This document shows, piece after piece, positions 23,555 to 35,506 of a stretch of 64,000 bases of DNA. The position numbers were made by a program, and so were the translations under genes. The stretch is from Melieria omissa. Its lineage: Eukaryota; Arthropoda; Insecta; Diptera; Ulidiidae. The notes under the pieces are model-generated. The model was not told the origin of the DNA. It worked only from the letters and a program-made list of their open reading frames with translations, and did no database searches. How positions within the stretch are numbered: the stretch's first letter is position 1; each line of letters begins with the position of its first letter. Location: NCBI GenBank assembly GCA_963971225.1, contig OZ020269.1:3782001-3846000 (forward strand), read 5' to 3'.

Positions 23555-24660
23555 TTCACTTCTGAACAATTCAATGACAATTAATTAATTAAATTCAAAC
23601 AATTCAACGGCACTAAAGTATTTGTAGCAATGCACTTGTGGCTATTCATTCAAAAATTCAGCTGTTCCTCACACAATCAACTTGAAAACTGTCGCGACGG
23701 TTCAATTGAACAAAGTTCGGCTCAGTGTATTTGAAACTGGCTGCCACTCCAGTGATTTGCAGTTCTTAAGTCAATGCTGTCGGAAGGCGTCGGAGAGACA
23801 TTAAACTGTTTAAGCGATTACGGCGCAGTGCCAAATGTTGGATAATTTCAATTTAAATCTTGAGTAACAGAACAGATTTCAATTAACAAAAAAGTATCAC
23901 AAGTATTTCTTCTCCAAGAGTATGTTTCCTTTAACCTTTCAAACGCGTTTGACTTAAGACTAATTTCGTTTTAGTCTTCCAAGACTAAAGAGAGCGACGT
24001 CTTTTTCATTTGCCACCGAACTTGACACACAATCAGTGAAAACACAGCGAACAGCGAACCAAGCGCCAACATGCCACGCGCTTGCAACATGACTCAGATT
24101 CACTACGTACTTCTGTGATTTTTCTTATCGGTGCTTTACAAAGAGTGTGTTTTGTTTGCACAGTTGCAGGGGATTTATCCAAATGAATAGCCGATTGCCA
24201 GCTAACTACAGACTTGCAGACCAGGCGAGCTTATGACAAATGCAGGGCCTCTCGCACTGGAGGAAAGTGTTCTCATGCTGCATTACATTCAAATTACCTT
24301 TGATAGAAACTATTTATGCTTATCGACGTATTTATTAAAAAACCCATGTTTTTAAAGTTCAAACACCAGCAAGTTGTGTTTGCCAAATGTTCATCGCATT
24401 CGATTGTGACATGATTCAGAAACGATGTGCAAATGATTCTGTCGATGCACAAAGCACAAAATGTGTCGCTTATAAAACTATAGGGTAGAAGCCAAAAAGT
24501 ATACTATAGGTATATATTTTATACAAACAAATACTCGCGTGTTATATAAATAGTAACTTACTGTCTTTATTCGAAATTGCTGCCGAGAAATTTGACAGGG
24601 TTTTTCGAAAAACCTGTGCATAACTTAAATTAACAATGTGTGCTTAGGTGCAAAGGCAGC
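23555..24660. other. intergenic, upstream of T4 and downstream of T5
   Basis: This 1.1-kb AT-rich DNA has no coding potential that I can support. A TTTATT at 24566-24571 reads AATAAA on the minus strand and suits the T5 polyadenylation signal. Confidence 0.4.
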
Positions 24661-26208
24661 TTAATAATTATATCTCCGCGATTTGGTCAACAGCTTACAA
24701 ATTAAAATAACCGACAGCAGAACGCCAACGCACTGCAATGCATTAAAATTGTCAAACCGAATAAATGCAGAAAGCAACTCACCTCAAAACTGATTAGGCA
24801 CCAATGGGCATTGCGTTCCCAACGATATACGTCCAGATAAGCCTTCTTCAGCGCCGCGCCGCAGCCCTCCTGGTAGGGGAAGATGCTCTGCAAGCCGTTC
24901 TCGAAACGGTAGCAGCTGGGCGGTGCCTGTATGTGCAGGTCGGTGTAGTCGTCGCTGCCCTTCTTGCCGCAACACTCGTACTGAAACATTACAGACGACG
25001 GTGTGACAGTGGGCCACAAGATCGCACCGGAATCGACATAATTACCGCATCCTGTATGCTGTCCATGCGGCCCGGCTTCACCAGCTCCTCCAGCCAGGCG
25101 TAGGTGAGCATTTTCTCGGTGGCCGCTATTTGCTTCTCCTCGTTGTAGCGCCACAACTTCCACATGTGCGAGACGACCAAGCTCAGCAAAATGGTGATGA
25201 ACTGTTCGGACCATTCGGAGGCATTTTAAGATTGTTTTGGGCAAAAATTGTGAAAGTAGGTGGGCACTCACTGCGAGAAGAATTTTTATGGAACCGTTGA
25301 CTGCGCCGCAACAGCCCACAAATGCGGAAATGACCAGCAGGCAGGCGGCGGCGAGTTGTACGATCTTCTCGAAATGCTCGGCCGAGCCCTCGGTGTACTT
25401 TTGCAGTTCATAAATACAGGCAACTATGGCCAAGATGCCGATCACCTGTGTGCACACAGAGACGAGCAATTTTCAAACTGATTTTGAAACATTCGATTAA
25501 TTTACCAATGCGTTCGAACAGACTGACAGTCTTAAGGTCCGAGCAACCCACACATATAACACACCTTCATGTCTGTTGTTCGTTAAGTTGGAATTTGAAT
25601 TCGAATCAAACTGAACTAGACCGGCCTCTGAACCACATTGAATGAATTCAACCGAAAAGTTGCTTTCGCAGTTGTTTTCGAAACTCATCACTTGATTATT
25701 GTATGCGGCTGACTTTTGGAAATATATTAAATTGTAAAAGGCTGATCTGATCAAAGTCCTTTTTTCACAAAAAATGCACGCCACGCCCACTAATCGCACT
25801 CAGTGCAAACAAAATCCATATCTCGCGTGCTTTCAGTAACACATTTGCGCAGAAGAAAATGTGGAATTAATATATTTAGATATCTGAATTAATATTTGGA
25901 TGTATATGTATTGTGTGTAATCTTATGTCGCATGCCTTGTGGCTAGGAGAGCCCCGAAGAAAGCAATAGAAACTTATTCTACGATAAGATCAAACTTGTT
26001 CCAATTTTCCAGTAATTTCAAGTCAGTGCCTGACCTTCATTGTGAACGCCCTTCCCTGACCCACATTTCTTGGCGCTTGGTCATAGCATATTGTCCGCCG
26101 ATCCGATTCGCACACTCTCCCATCTCTTTGCCGTCCTCCGCCACTTACCACGCTCAGCGTGTTGAACACGATTAAAGTCCACTGCAGACAAATTCTGGCC
26201 GACGCCAT
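24661..26208 (-). CDS. tetraspanin T5
   Basis: Five exons give 219 residues: 26208-26149, 25445-25272, 25201-25046, 24980-24783 and 24732-24661, all phase 0. Exon 1 encodes MASARICLQWTLIVFNTLSV and ends at GTAAGTGG. TM2 ends in VGCCGAVNGS, so CCG is kept while the usual RES is not. The large loop has CCG at 133-135, PSCY and EGC, a four-Cys loop. TM4 is CVGVLLSVILIC with tail KSRRYNY. Intron 1 is about 0.7 kb and the others are short. The splice into exon 5 is needed: reading through intron 4 adds a frame that ends a few codons later and spoils TM4. The N-terminus has Cys7 rather than Cys3. Confidence 0.93.
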
Positions 26209-27061
26209 TTCCCCGAATCACTTATTGCGTCCCGTCCGTGTCCGTTGTTGTCGCCTTCCGCAGATTTTTTGTAGTCACGCACAACTTTCGCCGCCAATAA
26301 ACACACAACTACTGTCACGTCGCGGCTGATTAAGACGCGAACGATTTCTATTTTGCTGCGATCTTTTCGAAAGTATGGACAGCCGTCAATAGGTGTGCGC
26401 CGAGCTCGTTTGCTCGCCGCTTGCGGTTATTGCTGGCGTTTCTCGCACTCAAGCAGACCGCTGGCTGCTTAACACTTGCAGCGGTGGATATGGCGCGGCT
26501 GAGTGCTTTCCGATGGACCACAACAGCACAGACACTTGTGAACATGAAAATATTTTTATGGAAATCTAGAAGAATATTAGAAATTTTCTGTCTACTTTAT
26601 GTTTTTGGCAACAGCCACGACATGCGCTCACTTCTCTCCGAGCAGTTCCAAGTATTTCATACAATATTTTATTTTGCGTGAATTTGTGCGCTCCCAAGTC
26701 ACTTTGTGCAACAAAAATAAGTTTTTATTGTGCGATTTAATATATTTTGTATACGAATTTCACACTATTTGTTAAGCACATCGCTCGTCGCGGCGTCTGG
26801 TGTCGTGTAAGGGTTTTTATTGGTAACACACAAACTGGACGCGCTGCGCAACGCTGCACACAGACGCATTACATGCAAACATACATATAGTAAATATATA
26901 CTTATGGGTATGGACAATAAAAGTGTCGTATAATAAATAAATAGAAAAGCATCTCACAAAATATACAAATATATATTATATGCGTAGCGTTTCGTTTTTG
27001 GTAGAATATCCTCGTCTGCTGAGGGGCGCTGGCCTCGCGCGCTGGGCGCAGGCAGACGCAG
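26209..27061. other. intergenic between T5 and T6
   Basis: This is the 5' flank of T5 and the 3' flank of T6. Small open frames at 26348-26681 on both strands have no recognisable content. The last 100 bp before T6 are AT-rich. Confidence 0.4.
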
Positions 27062-28507
27062 CTACTCCTTGAATGCCTCTCTTCGCCGATTATTGCGTAT
27101 GGTCATTGCCATTACACCGGCAAGGCAAAGTGCCAGCACCTGAAAAATTGTGTAATTAAAGTCATTTGTTGATTATTTTCATATAATTATGCGCAGAGTG
27201 CGGAAAAAATAGCAGCTCTGATTCAACTCAGGCTGAACCATAAAACGAAATACACTTCAATCTGCACATTCACTCAGTTTCTGTCGTCACCGAAGAAGTA
27301 AACAGTAGAATCAGAAAATGCTCTGCACTTATAATGGACGGAATTATTGTGGTGGTGCAAGCTGAGCTGGGATTCGAGGGCCAACTCGCCATGGCAGCAG
27401 TCATAGAACCATCTATAGGGCTTTTGAGTGGTCTTCGAACGTTGGGCACGCTCACTAAAACGGTATTTATCGTATAACAATGCGCCGTCGCCTGCCAGCC
27501 ACTGTTTAGCAGGCATTCTTCATTCGGTGGTCGACACCTTTTCGCCATTAGAATTCGCTTTTGGCGTGTTTGATACTGGAGGATGTACAAATTTGGCCGT
27601 AAGTGCCCCGGCCGCAGTGCTTGACTCACCTCGAACACGAACAGCGTCGTCTTGATTATCATTCCCGTGTTGCCGCTTTGTTTGGCCTGCTTCTGCAACG
27701 CCTCCAGGCAGCTGTCGGTGAAGAGATTGTTGGCGTTTCTTGTGCGGTTTGCATAGCAGTCCTCGGGTATGGCCTTGCCGAGGAGCACGTAGTCCGGCGA
27801 GCCTGTCTTGCCGCAGCATTCGTGCTGAATGTAATAAAATTTGCATGTCGTTTTGGTTAGCGGCGATCTCGGATCGAATGCGGAAGCGTACCTTTTGTTC
27901 AATTTCGGCGATCTGCGCCGCATTTAGGCTGTGATTGCTCCACAGCGCGTTGAAGTTGTCGGTGGCGTTTTGCACGTAGTCGGTAGCGCTGGCCACGGCG
28001 ATTATATAGATTTGGAATGCCAGCAAAATGAGCATGCAAATTGCGTACTGTCGAAAAACAAACAAAGCGAAACACTCAACAGTTAAACATTAACGCACGG
28101 AGGCACGAAAATCGAGTTTGCCGTCGCATGTAATGCGCCGCAACTAGGCAAAATCGAATTTCAATTCACTAATGGCCCATAATTTAGGCCATCAGATGCG
28201 CAGCTGACTTACGCTCCATGTTAGGCCCAGCGACTCGCGACACAAGCCGAAGCAGCCGAGGAACGAGCTGAGCACGACGAACGACCCAATGAAAATCTGC
28301 ACAACGATGGCGATGTGCTGCATGGTGCCAGGCGTGGAACTGTTCAGCTCGTAGACGGACAGCGCAATCAGCCCGATGCCCAGCAGCTGCAACAATGCAA
28401 GAGACAGTCACAGTTTCGCGGCTCAACCAAATGTCACTCATACGCACCGGCAGCAGCGTGTTGAGCACAGCCAAGGCTGTCTTCAGTATCGACATTCTGC
28501 AGGCCAT
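27062..28507 (-). CDS. tetraspanin T6
   Basis: Five exons give 220 residues: 28507-28448, 28386-28213, 28047-27892, 27824-27630 and 27139-27062. The start MACRMSILK has an in-frame second Met at position 5; the first is chosen because it gives the 20-codon exon 1 of the family. TM2 ends LGCFGLCRES, keeping one Cys of CCG. The loop starts HECCG and contains EDCY, but the last pair GC is changed to SC (TDSCLE); the Cys is retained. There are three N-glycosylation sequons in the loop (NATD, NHSL, NRTR), more than in most neighbours. Exon 4 is 195 nt. The tail is RNNRRREAFKE, acidic at its end. Intron 4 is about 0.5 kb. Confidence 0.92.
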
Positions 28508-29818
28508 CCTCGAAACTGCTGCACCCAGTGACCCTTCCAGAGCGACCGGAGGAATGTGTTTAACTCGTAATTTCGCCCTCTGACAAACCTGTTGGTGTGT
28601 TGTTGTTGCTGTTGTTTTACGTATGTCTGAAAATCAATATTGGTTAAGTTTGTTTATCTTCGTGTCTATTTGATTGCACCGCTGTGGCTGCGTAACTCGA
28701 ACTCTCTCCTTGTGCACAAACCTCGCTTTGCCAGTCCCTATTCCGCTCGCTGGTCAAACGTTCGTTCTATACTTCGACGTCTATTTACTGGTTACAATTC
28801 GTATGGGTTCGCTGCTCGGCCACGCACTTCCTCTGCATACTGCTGCCGCACTACTAATCCGACACTTGTTCGAAATATCGTTTACAGGTCTAACCTACTG
28901 CCAATCCGTGGCACCCTCGCCCACCCCCTTGAACTGACCCGCGACTCGCCGTCGGACGCGTCTACAAGCACTCCGTACGCAGTGCGCGGCGCGCGGTTTT
29001 CATTTGGAATTTCGTGTTTGTTGTGCCTTTCTCCCAATACGTCCGTGTCGGTGCCTGTGTTTGTGTTTTCGCTCGCACAATATTTCGGTGCTCGGTGTTG
29101 TTGCCTAATGATGTCATGGTTTAAGCTTTGTACTGTCGCCTCTGCTGGCCAGGCGCTTTCGCGACTGAGCTTTGATTCGGGACGCAATGCTAATGCAATG
29201 TGAACATTTGGCTGCTTGGCTATGCCAAGGAATGCACTACGAGTATATTTACTTAGTGTTCATTCAGAGGAACCAATATCACCGGTACGGAGATAAACCC
29301 TGAAGCAAAGCCTTTGCAAAGCAACAAACCAAACTTTAACTTTTATAAATAAATTTTTCAGTTCAATAAAATTTCCTAGAAACTGTTGCAAGGTTTTGAT
29401 TTGCATACACTTTGCGTCTCCCAACTACAGACCTAAAGACGTGTAAAGTGTTTTTGGCAAATATCGATGACAACTTTACAAGTCATGCTCGAAATCTTAG
29501 TCTTTATTTTTTCGTTTAATAAGCTTCGGTCTTGCAGTGGATATTCTTTTTTTAGTTTATTTTCGATGACCCAATTATTAACAAATTACCGTATCTATTT
29601 CGTTAACAGTAATGACGATACTTGTACGAGAGATTGACTAAACAACACAAATTTTCAAAATTGCATAAACTTAATCGACACTATTTAACACAGCACTCAT
29701 TTATTTATTTATATATTTGTTATTTAGTTTAGTTTAGTTTAGTTATTACATTTTATTGCAATTAAAATTATAATAAAATACAAAAGCGCTAGCTACCAGG
29801 GCTATCGGCTATTTATTA
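28508..29818. other. intergenic, upstream of T6
   Basis: A plus-strand frame of 187 codons (28640-29203) lies antisense to the probable promoter of T6. It has no domain, no low-variability segment and no splice support, so I treat it as chance. TTTAGTTTAG simple repeats occur near 29725-29745. No gene is called. Confidence 0.4.
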
Positions 29819-29832
29819 TTTATTATGTGAGT
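29819..29832 (+). repeat. left target-site duplication of retrotransposon insertion
   Basis: ATTTATTATGTGAG sits directly before the T run. It is repeated exactly at 30472-30485, just past the other end of the insertion. Confidence 0.8.
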
Positions 29833-30471
29833 TTTTTTTTTTTTTTTTTTTCTCTGTCGGAGGTGGAAAACCTTCGGAAGATACTGAGCTCCAGCCCAGC
29901 ATGCCGGATTTTTACCGGCTAAAAACCAACCCCCCATCGTCGACCTTTATCCCCGCGGGACCGCCTCCCGGCATTACGTCGCGGGGCAGGTTTGGTCTCA
30001 CATAGACCTCAGTCTGCTAGTCGCGCCTCCGCACGTCGCTCCCATTCATATCGCCGTTGTAGCGTCATCACTTCCGATGCGAAATGGTCGACTGCTGTCC
30101 AATACGTCTCCGTTTCCAACATCTTGTGGATTAGAGTCTGTGGCGTTGGCATCGTCCCGAGCTGGTCCGCCAAGTGGCTTCGTTGTTGTTGGTATCGGTG
30201 GCAATCGAAAACAACATGTTCCGCATCTTCGGTTGCGTTACAGCAATAATCACAGTAAGGGTCTGCCTCGTACCCGAACCGGTGGAGATAGGCCTTAAAA
30301 CATCCATGGCCTGTGAGTATCTGTGTTAGGTGAAAGTTGGTTTCACCGTGCTTTCTTTTCATCCAGATCTCGATGTCTGGAATGAGCGTGTGCGTCCAGC
30401 GTCCTTTCGTTGAAGAGTCCCATCGTTCTTGCCACTCTCTCGCTTTGTTTGTTTTGATGGTCTCCTCTCTC
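29833..30471 (-). mobile_element. 5'-truncated non-LTR retrotransposon
   Basis: The insertion lies on the minus strand. Its 3' end is a poly(A) tail, seen as about 20 T from 29833, and its 5' end at 30471 is truncated inside ORF2. A perfect 14-bp target duplication (29819-29832 and 30472-30485) brackets it. The remaining frame, about 153 codons down to a stop at 30009, is intact and reads WQERWDSSTKGRWTH, HGETNFHLTQILTGHGCF and CDYC...EDAEHVVFDC. That is the C-terminal Cys/His region typical of R1/LOA/jockey-type ORF2 proteins. The 3' UTR spans about 29853-30008. The uncorrupted frame and intact duplication suggest a fairly recent insertion. Clade assignment is tentative. Confidence 0.85.
30009..30471 (-). 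pseudogene. C-terminal fragment of retrotransposon ORF2
   Basis: This is the surviving end of a reverse-transcriptase polyprotein after 5' truncation. It holds the WQ.RW...KGRWT segment, the NFHL.Q.L.GHG segment and a zinc-knuckle-like C-x2-C...H-x4-C (CDYCCNATEDAEHVVFDC). The catalytic reverse-transcriptase and endonuclease domains are absent, so the fragment cannot move itself. The apparent Met start comes from the flanking target duplication. Confidence 0.8.
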
Positions 30472-30485
30472 ATTTATTATGTGAG
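30472..30485 (+). repeat. right target-site duplication of retrotransposon insertion
   Basis: ATTTATTATGTGAG is identical to 29819-29832 and marks the truncated 5' boundary of the minus-strand insertion. Confidence 0.8.
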
Positions 30486-30662
30486 TGTTCATATAGCACT
30501 GTGTGAAAAAAATCTTCACATAACATTGGTTTTGGTTTCGGGCTCAAAACCAGAGACTATGTTTCTTAAATTTTTACATTCTAAGGTAAATAAAAGCTTT
30601 TTTGGCAGAAGTCTTTTATTACATTGAAAGAAAAATAATATTTTTGTTTTAAAATTGTTTTA

Positions 30663-31160
30663 CAGTAGCGACTCGGTAAAAGCAACCCTCGATTTGCGCA
30701 ACTCCTCGATTATCGCAACCACCGAATTTTATACATTATAGACCTAGTAAAAGCAACTGCTGCCGAAAACCCCTCAATAGTCGCAACTTTTTCTTCGTCT
30801 TATTTTCTTTTTGTGGAGTAGAGTGTCAGTTGATGTCCCGTTTCTCTCTCTAGTTTCTTTAAATCAGTAAACTAAATTGTTATCAAACTGTTTTGTTAAT
30901 TAAAGCCTTTTAAGGAAATGTTTGGAGTTCTTGTTTCTGTTTGATTTTTCTTAAATACAATGAATGTGATTAGTTTAAGTTCTTTTTTTTGTAATACAAC
31001 AAAATATGAATAAAATAATAATGTATTCTAATGAAACCCTTATAAAACTTTGTGAAATTTGCAAATTTTCATACAAAAATTTAGACTCGATAATTGCAAC
31101 AAACTCGGTAGTTGCAACTGCCCCTGTCATTAATCGGTTGCTTTTACCGAGTCGCTACTG
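30663..31160. mobile_element. pogo-like MITE, copy 2
   Basis: This is a near-identical copy of the element at 13743-14234, in the same orientation. It begins and ends with CAGTAGCGACTCGGTAAAAG as inverted repeats and is flanked by TA (30661-30662 and 31161-31162). Differences from copy 1 include GACCTAG for GACTCAG, an extra TTGATG after GTGTCAG, and TTT retained near the right end. There is no coding capacity. Confidence 0.87.
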
Positions 31161-31162
31161 TA

Positions 31163-33244
31163 TTAAATTTTGAGCATATATTAGTTATTACAAAATCCAG
31201 AGCAATCTCAAAACTTATCAAGTTCCTCTTGTCTTGTCGTTAAAAAGCCGAAAAAAAATTAATTCCTCACTATCTTTCGAATTCATGTGTACTGCATGAA
31301 AGCAATTTATTCTTTAAATGTATTTGAACTCCTTTCGAAGAAAATCAGTAAGCAGTTTCACTGTATTTTTAGCTTGTATCTTCCTGTTCATGTCTGGAAA
31401 ATGCCGTCGCAAGGTGTAGCACATTAAGTTAATGTGTTGAAAGCCATTAGCAGCACATATCTATGCATGTATGTATATGTGTATTATTTTTTTAGAAAAT
31501 CACGAACCATACTCGTATTCTGACCTCTACGTCAGCCGACAAACAATGGGTAATTACGCATTTTATGTGTATCGAACAAAAAATATCGGAAAACTTAAAT
31601 ATTTATGACAATTAATGTTGGCCTCATACACATTGCATTGCAAAGCATCAGTTCTCGTTTGTTCTGCGGCATTGGCTCACTTTTGGTGCGACCTAATTCG
31701 TACGCACCCACACACACACAACCATTTACGTATGCACCAGCCGTGAGTATGCATTCATTTTCTACTGTTCTACATATGTGCAGCATTGTTGTGCAAATTA
31801 AATTCTCCCGGAAAAGCAAAACGAAGAAGCAGAATGCAAGAGACAGTTAGTCGGCGGCAATTTCGCAATTTATCGCATGGCGAGATCAAGGTCGGCCCGC
31901 GTCACCCCTCGCGGCAGTTGCAGCGCGTGAGTCAACAAGTGGTCGTCGCTGATTTCGCCACGCTCAGGCTTACATCATGTCACACACACTCACACCAACG
32001 TACACTTACGCACACATTTCAGTATGTGGCGTAAACAAATCCTGAAGAGACTGACGACAGAGGCAGCTACCCTCCCGAAGCCGCTCGGCGCTACATTGGC
32101 CAAAAGCCACCAGAGGCGCAACAAGTGGCATCGACAAAATCTCTACCGACTTCTACTCGCCCACACACAGCGTTTGCCTTACGGCCGTAAAGACTTTTCC
32201 TCTGCCATTCAGCGCTTTTTGCTCTTCTCGTACTTCGACCTTGGACACATCGTTTTGCAATTAACGCACTGCTAAAGTCGGCTGTTGAGTGTTGTATGCC
32301 GGACCGGGTAATTACCGCCACAATTTATTTAGTGGGCTGTGCACGATTTGCGCCACACGGCGTCGTGTTTATTTGCATAGCAAAATGATGGATTCATTTG
32401 TTTGTAAACACTACGCAAATTTAATAGGTAAAGCTTTGTATTTGTAGGAATTTCACTCGCGTGACGAAATAACTAGTACCACTTGAGAATTGGGAGCGCA
32501 GAAATCTTGAACTAAAACTCATCTCTAGGTATCGGATTTATATGCAAAAACTATGCAAAAAATTCAAAAATTGGTAAAATATGCAAACATATGCAAATAT
32601 GCAGTGCATATGTTAGCTCATTTTTAATATTTTTCGATAAAAATAGTTTCTGTCTTGGTCCCGTTCAAATTAGAAGCTCCAAAAAAATATGCACTTGCAT
32701 ATAATTCCGATCCCTCATCCGATTCCGATGAGTCATCTCAAACTTATTGGAATCTAAAACATTTGTTTTCTTGGGCGACGCTGTGCAGAAACGCAGTCTG
32801 AATTTTATTATATATTTTTTTGTGTGTGTGTTCGTAATTGTTGATGAGCCAAGAAAATCGCCGAAAGTGGTGAGTGAAAGTGATAACTATGTACCCAGCG
32901 ATTGGCGGTTCTAATTGAGAGCTTCAATTGACATAATGCACAAATGTTCCGAATCAGAGGCAAAAATCCAGCAAAATCAATTACTTAACTTTTTACACAC
33001 ATTTTTCTTTATTTCTTTTCTTCTTACGCAAAATACCATCCATCAATCTGAGTTCATCACTAAATGTAATTCATCAATGAGTATCGAATACAATAATACA
33101 CAACAAATAAACTATGGCATGCACTATAATTGCACACACAGGCATGAAAAGGCGATTTTTTATTGGGAATACGGTGGCATCTGGTTGTTCCGTTGTTCGG
33201 GGCAATAGTTTGTACTGTTTGCTATGCGACGGCTGCTCAAACAC
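31163..33244. other. intergenic between MITE copy 2 and T7
   Basis: No gene is supported. Features seen are a CA-rich simple repeat (about 31709-31722, CACACACA), a cluster of ATGCAAA octamer-like words at 32542-32598 and a TG repeat near 32821. TTTATT at 33159-33164 reads AATAAA on the minus strand and fits the T7 polyadenylation signal. Confidence 0.4.
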
Positions 33245-35506
33245 TTAGAACTGCATTCGGCGCTGCTTGTTGCGGAAATTTATAACCAGGAACACCGCCA
33301 AAAAGAAGCCGAGTATCTGCAAAGAACACGATTCAGAATATGCGCACTCAAGCAGTGTCTGCCCAGAATTGTACCCACCTCGAAAGCAATCAGTATCCAG
33401 GAGGCATTGGCGATGCTCGTCGTCTCGCCGTCGTAGTAGCTCTGCAGTTTGACGCTGCAGCCGTCCCTGAAGAGGTTGTTGGCGTTCGACTCGTCCTTGT
33501 CGTCGTAGCAGCTGGCCGGTATGGACTTGTTGAGGAGGATGTAGTCCTGCGGGCTGTCCTTGCCGCAGCACTGGTGCTCCGCCTGCAGCGCGTCCATCCT
33601 GTTGTGGTCCCAGGCCTCCTCCACGGTGGCGATGCCGCTCTGCATCTCGCGCTCATTCAGAATAATTATGGTGATGGCGATTTGCAAAATGGCCAACAGC
33701 AGCAAGAAGACGGCACACTGCGCCACGCAACGAGCGGTTAGACGGTGCAACAACCAAACACGTCCTCGAAATGTCACTACTTACCGTCACGGTGAGGCAA
33801 ATGGATTCGCGCAGCGCGGCAAAGCAGCCCAGTATGGCGAACACGATGATCAGACCGAAGATGATGTAGGCGGGAATGTCCCAATCGTCTTCGATTGCTT
33901 CCGGGTATACCGCAACCATAACAATTGCGCCGATCGAAAGCAGCTGCAAGTTAGCGAACGATTTCATTCAGGTACATAAATAAGTACTCGTATGAGTGTG
34001 TGCGTGCGAACCACTTTTGACAATCTTCCTCTTGAACATTCTGCATTCTACTTTCAACTGAGTTTTCGAAGAACTGCACTCACCTCCTCAACCACAAATC
34101 AATAGTTTGCTGTCTGAACAATTCTTCAATCAAATTCAATAAAATTTAATACATTTACAGGAAGACTCTCTTCAATTCTAAAACGTTTTTCAAGTCAAAT
34201 TTGTTCATAAAAGTTTCTACTATCTCTATCTAAGATGTACTCATTAAGTTGTGTCTCCCAGAAATCAGCAAAACAAAGTCAGTTTTTGCTATGATATATT
34301 TTAAATATTTTTGTAAACAATTCACTTTCATAAAGGCGCAACACCGGTTATGAGCTGGTCCTACTTTTGCACCAGTAGAGTTGTTCTAGAGCATTTATGC
34401 TAATTTGTGAACCTTCCATAAATCGCAATTAGTCATATTTTAGACAATTGCAAGAAATCCGCGTGGACTTGCGAGTTTTTCCTGAAGTGTTTGTGCTCAA
34501 AATAGAATCACACAGAACGCAGCGAGCACATTAAAAATGTTAAAGCAAAAGTGCAACAAAAATGTTGTTGCGAAATTAGTAGCAATTCCATTGCACTCAA
34601 TCAGTTTTATAGCTCACTTCGTCGAGTCGAGTGCATGTGCACCTATTGCGAATGAAATGAGCAAATGAAATTTTCCATTATTTCTTTTCATTTAAAACCC
34701 GAATAAGTTGTCGCGAAAGTGCTGGCTCAATTATCACCTCCGCGATTGGATAGAGGCTGTCTGCCGGAATATATATGTCACGATCTCGTGGTTTCAAGTT
34801 GCACTCATACGTACGAACAAACACATGCACAGGTGCGTAGCGTTTGGTGGTCAGTGGCTGGCATACGGTTTTGTAAAAGTTCACAGGACGAAGGAGCGCG
34901 CCCAGTGCGCAGTTCATGTCGCGGCCGTTGTGTCAATAAGTGAAAATTCTGTATGTATAGCAGCACAAATCGACGGCAAATAGGTCAACGCAGACATGCT
35001 GCTCGCCAGAAGGAGAGGGTTGGTTACCACAAAATTACGCGCTAATTTAGAATTTTCCGATAGCGTTATCCATAAACCTTAAGGTGGCCATGTTGAAAGC
35101 CAACAAAAATGCAACAAAAATATAAGAAAACATAAATCGAATGATTTCAGGTCTGAGAGAGAATAATACAAATTATGAATGTGCAAAGAACGGTGGCACA
35201 GCGGAAGATTGCCAGTCAATGGACGTGTGAATGTCAACGCGCAACCAAAAATATAAAACAAAACACACGCACACACACACACGCTCGGAATAAATACATA
35301 AATAATGTTTATTACGAAACGAGTGGAGGAGATTTTCGAGAATGTCAGCCAGCGAATACATTGTGGTGAGCATGACATCATGCTCATGCGGTATTGCCAA
35401 AGAATGCGCTCGCCGACAAACACCTGGAAAAGCGCGGAAAACTTACGGCCAAGATGACGTTGAAGGCAATGTAGGAAATTTTGACGGTGGTCGTTGCGCA
35501 GCCCAT
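33245..35506 (-). CDS. tetraspanin T7, with fused exons 3 and 4
   Basis: Four exons give 209 residues: 35506-35447, 33943-33785, 33717-33379 and 33316-33245, phase 0. It starts MGCATTTVKIS. TM2 ends LGCFAALRES. The third exon is 339 nt and runs from TM3 (CAVFLLLLAILQ) straight through QAEHQCCGKDS to TM4. All twelve sister genes have an intron just before the residue preceding xCCG; here the reading frame crosses that point without a splice signal. The loop has CCG, ASCY and DGC, and one N-glycosylation site (NAS). It is the shortest member, because the stretch between TM3 and CCG lost about six codons. Intron 1 is about 1.5 kb. Confidence 0.92.

Noticed and set aside
27270..27516. Minus-strand frames inside intron 4 of T6 as an alternative last exon
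   Set aside because: They lack a TM4-like hydrophobic segment, while 27139-27062 gives a canonical TM4 and tail.
28640..29203. 187-codon plus-strand frame upstream of T6
   Set aside because: No recognisable domain, no splice partner, compositionally ordinary; likely chance.
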